Part shown: in pieces, positions 52,301-63,540 of the stretch
Layout: each line of letters starts with the position of its first letter
How positions within the stretch are numbered: the first letter of the stretch is position 1
Assembly: GCA_013400975.1 (NCBI GenBank)
Contig: WBMZ01014013.1
Span: forward strand, 124,001 to 188,000
From: Atrichornis clamosus
Taxonomy: Eukaryota > Chordata > Aves > Passeriformes > Menuridae
DNA: 64,000 nucleotides
Direction: 5' to 3'
The notes under the pieces: model-generated
What the model was told of the DNA's origin: nothing
The model's database searches: none
What the model saw: the letters and a program-made list of their open reading frames with translations, nothing else
Position numbers and translations under genes: made by a program

Positions 52301-55300
52301 GATTTCAGCATATCCTTTGTCAAACTAAATCCAACTTTACTTGAGTTATATTTCATATAATTTTAATTTATGCACCAGTAATTGTCCAGATCAAATGCTC
52401 GGACAAAAACAGTACTTTAAATTTAGGAATTTCTGGGTTTCAGAACAAGAAACATTCAAATAATCAAGTCCTCAACCTTACACGTAATTTTTATGTAGCT
52501 TTACTGTAAAATAATGACTGTGCAACTTACTCAAAGTAAATTTACAAACACAGGTTTCCTACTGCAGTGAGGAAGTGCAAGGCAGGGAATAATGGGCTTT
52601 TGTGGGGGATGAATATTTTAATTTATTATTGTCTTTATCTGTTGCTATTGTAAACTTAGTATTTGCTAATAAAATTAAAAAACTGTGAGACACCAGCTGA
52701 AAAATGAAAATTACAGATATATTTAACACAATGAATTTACTGATCCCAAGTAATCAAATACTTGACAGGTTTAGGGCTACTCCCACAAAAAAAAAAAAAA
52801 GCTGATATGCACTCTGCAAACTTTCTTCACTAGAGATTAAAAAATTTAAGTTGCACAAATATATCAGAGGGTTCCCACACCTGCTACAATACAGACAGTG
52901 GTAGCTGGGACTGGAGAGGGATGAGGTCAGTGAAGGAATCTACATACGATCACATCATTCCCAATATGATGCCAACTCTGACCTTTGGATTCCATTTCAA
53001 ATCCAGCTATCACGTTACCAATATAATATACTACAGGATGGATACTGTTTTGCTAATATGATATGTGGATTCCTAGTAGGAATTTCATACTTACAATTAA
53101 ATTGCAGTTATGCCAATTATGATGTATTTTTATGTGCACGTGGCACAGTATTTCACCACGTGCTACAGCAATTTTTTTTCCCTTGACATGCAAAGATACT
53201 GAAGAAGAATAATAAAATATTCAGGCTGAATAACAAGTCAGTGCTCACAGCTTGATTTTGTACAGCAGACTCCAAATGGTCATCTTTCATATGAGGTTCT
53301 TAGTAATGTTAAAGTGTCAAAATCTTAAACATTCTTGAAGAGAGCATAAAATGAAATTCAGTCAAACACTTCAGCAGCAAGATACAAGGACCAAGATTTG
53401 ATATTAATACGTAAAAGGTTGGAAAAGCACTCCAGATGGTAGCTGTCTGTGTGAAGCAAGTTATGCTGCCTTCATTGCTAAGGTGAACTTTGGAAAAAAA
53501 TAAAATGATAGTTTCTTACCAGAAGTAAGCTGTGAAATATTGATTCCTGCAGCACATTGCTAAAAGCCAGGCCTTCTAACTGCTAAGGACCATGAGAAGG
53601 AAAACAGTGGGATGAGTGATCCACTCACATTAATTACATGTACAAGTCACGTTCTTTAAGCTACCTCATTTTCTGTGTAACTGGAGGGACACAAGGAGCT
53701 GAAGAGAGGGCAAAATCCATCATTAATAACTTGCTTAAAATTTGTTTTTAAGTGACTTATCACAGAAGAACTGCAAAAATATCCTTTATAGGATAAAGAA
53801 GATAAAGTTACAGGCAAGTCCACTTGAGCCCAGCTGGAAGGAACCAAAGGATGGAGGGAAGGTCACCTGGCCACCCCTCAGGTGCAGCAGCACTAAAATT
53901 CATTCAGTGGTGATGATATAATGGAGTCTTCTGGTGGTGAACGGCTGTGATTTGTTATTGATACCTGCATTCAGAGTCACTGCAGAGAAAAAGATTTGTT
54001 TGTCCATGACAGCTTTTGATCATTCTGCAAGGAAATCATAAGAACAAAATGGCAGTTAAGTCCAGGGACAGATGATCTCAAAATTGTGATATGCTTCAAT
54101 TAAATGTGTAATCTGACTCCTTGCTATCATCTTAAAGCACTACAAGGTTTTAACACACTAAAAAATACACTCAAAGATCATTTCTTCTTCCACTGAAATT
54201 CAGGCCCCTTGCAATTTCAAAAACTAAACCAATGATTAGTCATATGCTCTGAAATTATGTAAAAACCCCAAACATCCTATTTCAAACAAATAGTTGTGAA
54301 GATAATATTTTAATTATTCAAACAGGGCCTTGACTGGATTTACTGGGGATAATTACCTCTAAGAAAATGTTCTAAGCCAGAAACTGATTAGGAAGTGGGA
54401 GAATTCTTCACAAGCCAGTACCCACACACACTCACTCTGCTATGTCATCTAAGTGTCCCACCTACTGAATTCCTGAAAGAATTCCTCGTGTCAATGAAAG
54501 TAATGAGAAAAAGTTTTTATAGAGCAAGATAAATGACTCTGATACACAAAAATTACAAATGCATTAGAAATTTGGAAGTTGTTTTCAGATATTGTTTAAA
54601 TGCATAAAATTTAGAAGCAAATTCCCTTGATATCAATAGATCAGAGCAGTGGATATATTAAAATCAGTAATCCAGCTGATAAAGGAAAAATTAATAATTA
54701 ATTGCACATAGCATGTAGGATTTGTGCCAGAAGCCTGCTACTCTGTTGAGTCTATTTCAAGAAATAACAACCTCAGAAATCTCAGACTGCAACACAAAAC
54801 CACCTCAATCTTTTTCTTCAAACAGGTGTGAAATGCAGCTCAGCTGAAAACAGTGCAGTTCTCACTTGCAAGTGAATTAAGCCTTATAGAATGATAAATA
54901 AAACGTTCAGTAATGTGCTTTTGGTGTGACTGAATAAGGCATCTGGATAAAATTGAGAACTATAGGAGAACATTAAATCAGCTTAAAAACATGCATGAAC
55001 TTTAGAATGATGCTGTCATCACATTATTTATATTGTAGACATACCAAAGAGCTAATATATTTCAGGTCTTTCATGGCAAAACAAAAGCTTTACACCAGTA
55101 ATATCAAGTATTTAGATGCTTTCATGCAGGATTTATTAGTTCATATTTTGCCCTGTCTCTATATTTCTCTCACTTTCAACTGTTGTTTTTGTCATTTTGG
55201 CTTTATACTGTTTGGTACATTTGTTTTGTTATATATTATCTGATAAACAATCTGAATTCACGCAGAGCTGGGTATGGCTGTGAGAGCTTATCCTCACTGC

Positions 55301-56249
55301 ATCACCAAACTAAACTAAAACAGGAGCCAAAGAAATGTATTAGAAAACCTCAATTTTGTTCTATTTAGACAAAAATATCTTTACACTCCTTTAATGCTTA
55401 TCTGAATTAACCATGCCACAGAACACAATTAGTTTATAGGACAAACAGTAAAGGAAGTTATTTCACACAGTAAGACATAAACTGTCTTTTCAAAGATTTT
55501 TTTTTCAGTACCCTTTCTCTATAAATGACAGATAAACTTTCACCATAAAAATAAATGCACAGAAGAACATACTTCCTTGTGTTCCAGACAAATTTTATAA
55601 ATTTAAGTGGTCACAAAAAAACCCGAAAATAACTACATTTTTCTATCACCACCAAAATTTGTTCTTTGATCTAACTTTTAAAACACAGGCTTCCCTGAGC
55701 TGATCTCTTGCCTTGAGCAGAGCAGTGCTGCTCTTTCTGGGTTTCCCACGTTTGGGGTTTATTCAGCATTAGCCCAAAACCACTGCGGTTAGACTTTACT
55801 GCATCTACCAAGACAAAAACATTTTTTGTGTTTATTCAGCCTGAAAACTTCCACTTGTCCCCAACTTTTGCTCTCTTGTTCTGCCACCTATTCTGAGTAC
55901 AGCCATCAACTCTTTTGCACAGCAACCTTTTTTAATTTGCTTCAGAGCAGCTAAACACACCAAGCCATCAAAATGTCAGAGAATAAACAGCTCCAGCTCA
56001 AGTCTTCCTCCCATCGTGATGATCTCTGCACCACTTTAACAAACAAATATAAATGATATTGTAAGATTTGCATAGCCAAGACTGATTCAACGTACAGAAC
56101 AAATCAGAATGATGAACCCATCCCTACTCCCGTGTGGTATCAAGGATTTTCCAGCACTAAGGCAGAGGGGAATGGGGTTTGCTGGTGGCTGTCACACACC
56201 TCTTGGGATGACTTCAGATGATGCTCAGGCATTTAAGAAGTTGTTCTGC
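43311..56249. other. AT-rich unique DNA, no gene recognised
   Basis: About 13 kb with no supported gene or recognised interspersed repeat. It contains T17 at 45195-45211 and A14 at 52787-52800. GC-richer patches at about 47940-48250 and 50100-50330 have short open frames of no known family. Isolated minus-strand donor-like sites near 51025 (AGG|GTAAGTACC) and 53517 (CTG|GTAAGAAAC) have only 27-33-nt segments before them and were not accepted as exons. Confidence 0.6.
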
Positions 56250-56477
56250 TCATGTGGAAAGTGCTTTGGATGACTGAGAACGGAGCAGTAAGGTCAGAGG
56301 GAATAACACAGCCCCAGGGTTGTCCAGGAAAACTGGACTGTTTTCCTTGAACCAGATTTCACAGAACTTGTCAGATTCACAGAACTCCTCAAACACAGGC
56401 TTAATCATCTGGCCCAAAGGAACAAGGTGAATTCCTCTCTTTGTGAAGTAGTAAATGATGTGCTCAAAATGTTCCAG
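56250..56477 (-). pseudogene. protein-like open segment, possible pseudogene fragment (family unknown)
   Basis: On the minus strand 75 codons are open between a TGA at 56480-56478 and a TGA at 56252-56250. The translation has the balance of a real folded protein, with aromatic and acidic residues and few low-complexity runs, for example GIHLVPLGQMIKPVFEEF in its centre, later an aromatic/acidic stretch with two cysteines, and then a hydrophobic end. There is no start codon at its beginning. Immediately upstream in the same frame, beyond the TGA, is another hydrophobic open stretch (about 56480-56590). That fits an inactivated coding sequence, although an exon with a TTCATTCAG acceptor at about 56484 is also possible. 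I do not recognise the family. No poly(A) tail or flanking repeat that would prove retroposition was seen. Confidence 0.3.
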
Positions 56478-56589
56478 TCAGCCAGAACTGAATGAACAAA
56501 TATTTCCAAGTGTGATGATAGGGTTGATCAAGAAAATAAAGTATAAAACCAGCAAAGATAATACACCACCATCTTCTAATAGGTGTAAA

Positions 56590-57748
56590 ATGAACATCTA
56601 TTGATTCAGTAGATGATTATTCAAGCATACAGTAATTAATCTTTATTGTGACAGAAGCAACAGAGAGAAAAGACAAAGTCTGAAGCTACTTAAAACTTAT
56701 CATATTAAATCCTTTCTGGACACATCAAACATTGTAAGTTCAGTCTGGTGGTTCAAATACTCTCATAGTGAATTACGTTTCAGGAGTCCCTTCTCTTTGA
56801 AACAGAAGGTAAGTTTTCAAATCCTTGGTATACATTAATTACACCATATGTATTTCAATACCTAGTTGCTATAGGAAAATTACCTTACTAATTTTTACAA
56901 TAAATGCAAAATTTTTTACTTGAGAAACCACCCACATGGTAAAAGCCACTAACACAAATGCTGACAATCAGTCTGACATCCAATCTGTTTCCAACCTACA
57001 GCCACAGAAATAGAGCACCGCACATTCCAAAAAAAGATCACTAACATTTTCCCCAGTTTAAAGTACATTAAAACTTTTTTTTTATTATTCAGAAGCTTTG
57101 CCCCTGCTTGGTTCTTCCTTCCTCCAACTCATTCACATGTACAATAAAAAGATAACCACCTAAAGTTTTTGTATTGGGGTTTTAAAAGAATGATAAGGCA
57201 GCAGACTGTCACTGAAATTCAAGACATTGAGTTCTTAATAATTTTCTTTAATAGCCATAACTGTAACTTGACTACATCAGTGACAGCAATTGAGCCATAT
57301 GAATTATGTGTTGATTTCCAAATAATCAGTAATGAAAAAATTGTAGGATACTGTATCTCTCAGATAAGAGAGAAATGAAAAGCAAAAAGAAAGACAAAAC
57401 ATTTAAACAACATAGACTCCAGCATGAATACTATAAAGCACCAATGTCTATTATGATTCAAAATATCTTTGTGATATAGCATATAAAAAGGGGTTTAATG
57501 AAACAATAACAAGATGTTTGAATAATTTGTCCTATGAACTGTAAACCACAAAATACCAGGAAGATTTATTAGTCACAAAATACAGGGGCATTCTGTGAGT
57601 GATAAATTCCCAAGGGGTTGGGAGAAGAAAAAAACCTTAAAATCAGATTTCATCCACTACTCAGAGCAATACAAAACCAACAATTACTACTGCTAAAAAT
57701 GCACTCAAAGTGCTGCAATCTGAAGAGGATGAAAACAGTACAGGGAGT
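56590..57748. other. AT-rich unique DNA, no gene recognised
   Basis: No repeat or gene is supported between the protein-like segment at 56.3 kb and the CR1 copy at 57.7 kb. Confidence 0.65.
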
Positions 57749-58457
57749 AGTCCAAGTCCTGCACCCGGGGAGGAACAGCCCCAGCCCCAGCACAGGCTGG
57801 GGAACAACCGCCTGGAAAGGAGCTTTAGGGACAAGGGCACGGAAGAGCAGGAGGAAAAGATAACAAGGTGCCCTTGCAGCAAACTGGGCGTGCAGCATCC
57901 TGGGCTGTGCTCGGCAGGGCTGGGGAGCACATCACCAGGAAGGTGATCCTTCCTCTCTTCCTCAGCACTGCCGAGGCCGCGCGTGCAGTTCTGTGCGTGG
58001 ACACGGTGCAGGGAGTCCTGCAGGGATGGGGCCAGGAAGGTGCATCAGGGGGTGGAGGATCTGATCTACAAAGAGAGGCTGAGAGAGCTGAGATTGTTCA
58101 GCCAGAGAAGGAAAAGGCTCGAGGGACCTTATCAATGTGCATAAATACCTGAAGGGAGAGAATAAAGATGGAGCCAGACACTTCCAGTGGTCTCCAGGCA
58201 AATTAGAAGAGGCAATGGGCACAGAGTGACTAACATTCCACGCCATTTAAATACAGAAGAACCTTTGTGTTGGGAGGAGAATCTGTCAAACATTGGAACG
58301 GAGGTTTCATACAGGTCGTGAAGTCTGTGTTTTTTGGAGGTACCCTAAACCTGGTCCCTGTGTACCTGCTGCTGCAGCTGATCCTGCTTGGCGCAGGGTG
58401 GATGGATTCAGCAATCTCCAGGGGTCCCGTCCAGCCTCTGCCATTCTGTGATTCCAT
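57749..58457 (+). mobile_element. CR1 LINE, 5'-truncated, end of ORF2 and 3' UTR
   Basis: Plus-strand CR1 copy of a different subfamily from the 7.9 kb one. It begins near the end of ORF2 (CCAAGTCCTGCACCCGGGGA, where CR1 encodes the A-K-C-x-V-L-H-L stretch) and continues with CAGCACAGGCTGGGGAACAA. It passes GAGAGGCTGAGAGAGCTGAG at 58074-58093 and CAAACATTGGAACGG at 58288, and ends with ATCTCCAGGGGTCCCGTCC then CCATTCTGTGATTCC at 58440-58454. Frames are broken and segments are degraded around 58190-58260. The GC-rich overlapping open frames from 57.6 to 58.5 kb on both strands are shadows of this repeat. It is inactive and lacks the reverse-transcriptase core. Confidence 0.94.
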
Positions 58458-60438
58458 AATAGTAAAACTCTGAGTCTTTTACTGACTGTTGGAATAACCA
58501 GCCACTTATCTTTCATCCGCTACCAAACATATATCCAATTATTCAAACCTCTGTGGTCTACTGCTTTAAAATCTTTAAGAACTCAGTTACAGCTCCTCCT
58601 CCTGATAATCAGAACCTGCAACCACCTATGTTACAAATTAATTAATAAATATATGAAAGCATCGAGAAAAATTAAAAAGGAAAAAGTGCATGGAGTTTAT
58701 GTGGTAACTTTTAGGGAGTGAAGGCTGTGCAGCACTGAAGTGTAGAAAGGTGAAGTTAAAAAAATGTAGACCATTTATAATAAGGAGAAGGAAAATGAAG
58801 AAAGAAAGAATGAACTCAGAGGTAATACTGCCAAGCTAAATTATTTCAGTCATGACACACCTGGAATTTCAAAACCAAATGATAAAGACTTTATTCTAGG
58901 ATAAGGCATCTGAAGATTTAACTCTGAAATAACTCTAAAGATTTATGCATATGGATCTTTTATGACATAAAAACCTTAAAATGCACAGTACCAATTCTAC
59001 CCTCCTGTCAAAATCTCTATAATTTATTAAATATTTTAAAACTCCACTGCTGTTAAAAAGTGAATGATATTGGTGATTACATCTTGTTATTTTTTTGTTC
59101 TCAGTGATGATTACTGAACATAAAAAAATGGTCTTGAAGGTTTTAAATAAGAACTCAGCAATAACTCTCTTTTGTCCAGAACCACTCTAGACACAACTTT
59201 GCTCTTACTCATAATTCCTCATGCTATGACACTGGGATCTTTTCAACAGCTTTAGTATGTACTGAATGTATGAAAAAACACAGGATACTGAAACTTAAAG
59301 AGGGAAAAATCCCTTAGTTCCAAGACAGATGATCGCTTCTGAAGTCTTTTCAACTTCCTCCTACCCACTGTGTTTCATTTCAGAATGCAGCACTATCACA
59401 CAAAAAAGGAGCCTTGCTCTGTCCATGGGGTAACAGAGTGAACGTGTGTTCATCAAAACCCTTTATTGTCTGCCCTAAATTGGGCCTTTCAACCATGCTT
59501 GACAGCTGAATCATAAAAACAATATTCTGTGAGCCTTTTTAAAGCTTTGGAAAGTAATGTTTTAAGCCTACAGTTCACCTCAACTGTCTCTCACTTTCCG
59601 ATCAATATATATTTAAAGAGTTTTCCCTGAATTAATTAGCACTTTTATTTCATATTTACTACTGTGGCATTTTCACTTAAAAAAACCCAAAACTCCCTGT
59701 TCACAAGCTCTCTGTTTCCCACAATGTTTCCACAGAACATTCGGTCTTGAAAACAGAAAAAGTGAAAATTACCCAGCATCCTTGTGTTTCTCCCCCTACC
59801 CAATCCATACATGTGCAGCTATCTGAATATCAACATACACCTTTTATGCACAGACAGCTAATTACTGACTAATCGTAAAAGATTACCAGTTACAAGTTTC
59901 AGTGTGCAGCTTCCACCATTACTGAAAGCCACTCAAATTATTGCAGACCCTCCTTCTAATGCTTTAGAATGGTTAGGCCCCCAGAAGTCTCACTACTGAT
60001 AGCATGGAGAGAAAATATACCTACAACTTAAAAAGAAGCAATCAAACAATATCTGGATGTATATATAAATATATTAGCCCTGTATAACAGCATGATATCA
60101 ACAATCACATGAAAGAATTCTGTTTAAATCCTAAAACCTAGATTTGTCAAAAGTTACTGCTTTGAACCTGCTACGTGGAATGTCACTGCAAAGAGAACAC
60201 ATCAAGAATTTGTTTCCTGGGTAGACCTGATTTGGGAGAACTTAGAGAAATTATTGAAGTCGCACTATTAAAAACACTAAAAAAAAACCACTTTAGGAAG
60301 TATGGAAGGCAAACACTTATTTTCATAATTTTATTATGTATTGTTCTGTTTTACTTTGCTCTTGTTTCTTTTGCCTCCTTCCTTTGTTTCCCCCTTTTCC
60401 TGCTCCAGCCTGCCCCAAAGAACACAGATATGCATTTT
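58458..60438. other. AT-rich unique DNA, no gene recognised
   Basis: Only short frames, with no repeat family recognised. An A7C3 motif occurs at 59679-59688. Confidence 0.65.
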
Positions 60439-60439
60439 C

Positions 60440-60470
<31 letters not shown>

Positions 60471-60510
60471 TATATATACACATATATATACACACACGTG
60501 TGGGTGTGTA
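60439..60510. repeat. compound (TA)n(CA)n microsatellite
   Basis: Alternating purine-pyrimidine tract: (TA)10, (CA)5, (TA)3-4, CACA, (TA)4, (CA)4, then GTGTGGGTGTG. Such tracts can adopt Z-DNA or cruciform structures and are usually polymorphic. Five overlapping open frames on both strands here have Tyr/Ile/Thr/His repeats caused only by the microsatellite. Confidence 0.97.
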
Positions 60511-60596
60511 TGGAAATGCCCGTGTCCTTTCTACACTTGTCACTATCGTGCCTGATCCAAGTCAGCCAAGAACTCTGCAATGAAGAGACGAAGAGT

Positions 60597-60612
60597 GGAG
60601 AGAGAGAGAGAG
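60597..60612. repeat. short (GA)n repeat
   Basis: GAGAGAGAGAGAGAG-type run of about 16 bases, about 90 bases after the TA/CA tract. Confidence 0.85.
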
Positions 60613-62523
60613 AAACACACTCTACACAGACCCCAAAATAATCCTGCTTGCCCAGCTTTTTCCTCCTTTGTGGATGACAGGCCCAAGGCACAGATGCCAA
60701 GCTGCAGAAATGAATTTCCAGGGATGGCATCTGGCTCTCTGGCACACTGCACTGACGTTTGTGTTGGCTGCTTTGCTCTTGCCCCTGGGTTTGGTAAGGG
60801 GTTAAGATGGTGATAGGATGTTGTCTGATCCTGGGTGCAGCATTTCTTTTAACTCACCTTTGGTTCTATTCAATTTCTGTCAGAATAAAGCTGCTCCTCA
60901 GCCTCCTGGAATCTTTGCACTTTAGCTGGCATATGTAATGATGTCATTTTGGATAGTCCTGTGGCGCTAATGGACAATTTGGATAGGGCAAACCACTTCC
61001 TTGTATATTTTACACTTAAAAAATTATGTCTGCCAAAACTTATTAACACAAATACTTTATTCAAGGACACTTTTCTCTTGTGATCCTAAAAAAAAAAAAG
61101 CAAAGAAAAAAAAAAGCTAAAACTCTGAAAGTACCACTACCATGATAAAAAGCAAGCATTTTCAAAATCTGATTATATTTCATTGTAATTACTTGTGTTT
61201 CAAAAAAAAAAAAAAAATCATCGTACCCTTCTCTCTATACTGCAGGAAATGTTGATGCCACACTAAAGTGAGAAGTCAATGAGGTGCTTTAACACGTCAC
61301 AAAAGGTAACTCCAATGGGTTTATCTCACAACAACGTCGTTTCCAGCTCAGAAATATCAGTTTATGCGACAGTAATTGCTAAAACAGATGGGCAAGGAGC
61401 CAAAAAGTGGCATCACATCAACAGTGGGCTGAGTGCAACTGGGAGCTGTGGAGCAGAAAGGAGCTGTGCCAGATTGCGTGGCAGCTGAGAGTCTCATTGG
61501 TGACCATTTGCTCTGCAGTCTCAGACACATCTAAAAAATTATGCATTCCCCATTGATTTCATGCTAAAAAGGTAAAGGAAAAAAAACCCCTCTGTCTGAA
61601 CTTGAACACAGTACCTGCTGACAAGCTCCTTCCTGTGAGTACTCAGGATTTTCCTCCTTGCACTTCCATGTTCCTATCTGCCACTCAGGCTGGCTGCACA
61701 TTTTAGATCCATATTGTCAGATGTTACATTAGTGGCACGCAAAACAACAACAGCGGTCTGCAGACAGAATTAACCAATTGATTCTAAATGTTCCTAAAAC
61801 TTAGCCCAAAAACCCCACCACGTATTATTTCTGCCCTTCAGGAAATCTATTTAAAAATACCGGCAAACTCTTGGTAAGCAGCACTTTGCTAAAACAAACA
61901 GAAAAGAAAAAATATAGACTCAAAAGATAAATGATCTCTAAAATGACTAAAGAAATGTAAAGCAAACCCAGAATTCCTTAACTGTATCATCTCAGCACCT
62001 GATTTAGTTTTTGGTTTTTTTCCCAAAATGTATTTCACACAAAACTTTCATTTAAATATTGCTGCTGACTAGCCAATCACTCTACATTTTAGAAAACACA
62101 TTTTTCTTATTATTATTGGAATTGGCTATCATTATGAAGAATACTAAAAATCCAGCTGAGCAGATTAAGATCAATATTCATATGAGTTGTTCTCTAACAG
62201 CAATTAATAGTTTTCAATTGTTAAGACTAGAAGAATAAGAAGAAAGCATTATCCTCAGTCCAATCTGATATCTAAAGTTATTTAGATTATGAACAACATT
62301 TAATAAAGAAATCTTTTGGCTATAAACGGGTTGGCATTTCCTTCTGAGTCTCTCACCAGGCTATTCAGGCGGGCAGCCTTGCAATTAATCTTAGCAGTTC
62401 ATTCATTTTCCAAACATCCTTGCCTATTGACTCCTACAGAAAAGTGCCCATTCACTCACTTGGTTACATTAATTATACATAGGAGATAAAGCCAAGGAAA
62501 TCTGTAAGACACCAGAGACTCCA
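60613..62523. other. AT-rich unique DNA, no gene recognised
   Basis: Contains A16 at 61202-61217 and A8C4 at 61579-61590. The 69-codon plus-strand frame at 61279-61488 has no recognisable domain. Confidence 0.65.
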
Positions 62524-62751
62524 TTAGTTCTCTGTGTAAATTCCAAACGTGTTCCCCGTAAACAGAACGAGGCACATCAGTGACACCGGCAGGTCCCTGT
62601 CCAAACAGTCCCCTGACCACGTGCCCAAGTTCAGCTGGCACCACATCCCCTCTGAGACTGGGACAGCAGCTCCTACAAGCCCCACCAGGAGATCCTGGAT
62701 GGTCTGACTGCCTTTCAGAATTTTGGAGGCAAGAAAGAAGGTGTAAAACAC
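62524..62751 (-). pseudogene. protein-like open segment with weak transporter-like features (unconfirmed)
   Basis: A 75-codon minus-strand frame begins MFYTFFLASKILKGS and has two hydrophobic stretches joined by a polar loop containing LGTWSGDCLDRDLPV. That loop loosely resembles the loop between helices 2 and 3 of major-facilitator transporters (G-x-x-S-D-x-x-x-R-R-x-x), with disruptions. The frame ends in TAA, and no acceptor or donor clearly frames it. The region is GC-richer than its flanks. It may be a decayed pseudogene fragment or a chance frame; the MFS resemblance is a weak impression only. An overlapping 111-codon frame (62456-62791) in another register looks less protein-like. Confidence 0.2.
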
Positions 62752-62804
62752 CGCAAACTTCCATCAGACTTTTCCATCTTAAGCCCGGCATTTACACGTG
62801 CTAA

Positions 62805-63454
62805 ACTACATTCGGTTACCTCGGGCTAGCAACACCAGAAATGAGGAAAGAAGGCATGGAAAGGTTAGTGGTGGGGCAAACAAAAAGTAGGGATGGGGTG
62901 GGAAAGGACAAGGCAAAGGGGGAAGAGCAAGTTAGTTACAGTGCAGAATAGTTTTGATTTACCTGGACTTCTTTACATTGACCTCTGACTGCAACTATAT
63001 TTCCTCTTGCTTTTTTCCTTCACAACACCTAAAAAGCAGCCCAGAGATGAACTAAATAATTATTTAGCACACTTCAATTTTGTCTCAGTTCCAAAAAAAT
63101 TTGATACCTTTCCAGAGTCCAGATTTTTCTTGAAGAAAGCGATCTTAAATCCTTACAGCTTAGCAAACATGTATGATATATTATACACTCTGCCCAAATT
63201 AAAAGTGTCTTCCCTACATGTGCCAATCTACTCCTCTCCATGAGGTACAGGATTTATACTGCATACATTGAAAGCAAGGTACTTCTTAAAGGCAGGGCAA
63301 CACAGGTCTGAGGGAAGGAACTGTCGGTGTGAGCAGAAAAATCCTGCTCTCACTTCAGTCACAGCATACAGATAAATATTTCAATTTTTGTGTGCATGTA
63401 AACTTGGTACTGTTTCACAGCATCTCGATTTTGTCAATTTAAAAATGGCAAATA
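62805..63454. other. AT-rich unique DNA, no gene recognised
   Basis: No gene or named repeat was seen. A purine-rich patch at about 62840-62930 is the only compositional oddity. Confidence 0.65.
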
Positions 63455-63456
63455 AA

Positions 63457-63540
63457 CAATTTGGAGAATAATTTGAATATATGCATGTATNTAACAATTT
63501 GGACATCAATTTGGATAATAATTTGAATATATGCATGTAT
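63457..63540. repeat. 34-bp unit repeated at 50-bp spacing, with an unresolved base between copies
   Basis: CAATTTGG...ATATGCATGTAT at 63457-63490 recurs at 63507-63540 with one mismatch (G to T at the eleventh region base), exactly 50 bases apart. A single N at 63491 sits just after the first copy. A further partial CAATTTGGA unit lies between them (63495-63502). The right copy runs on into a TA/CA-rich tract (63540-63560). Confidence 0.9.

Noticed and set aside
53518..53544. 27-nt microexon-like segment on the minus strand (GTGCTGCAG acceptor, GTAAGAAAC donor)
   Set aside because: Too short to judge, no partner exon, pyrimidine tract weak.
56746..56765. GGTTCAAATACTC resembling a tRNA B box
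   Set aside because: Does not continue into the required CC, and no tRNA cloverleaf or A box lies upstream at the right distance.
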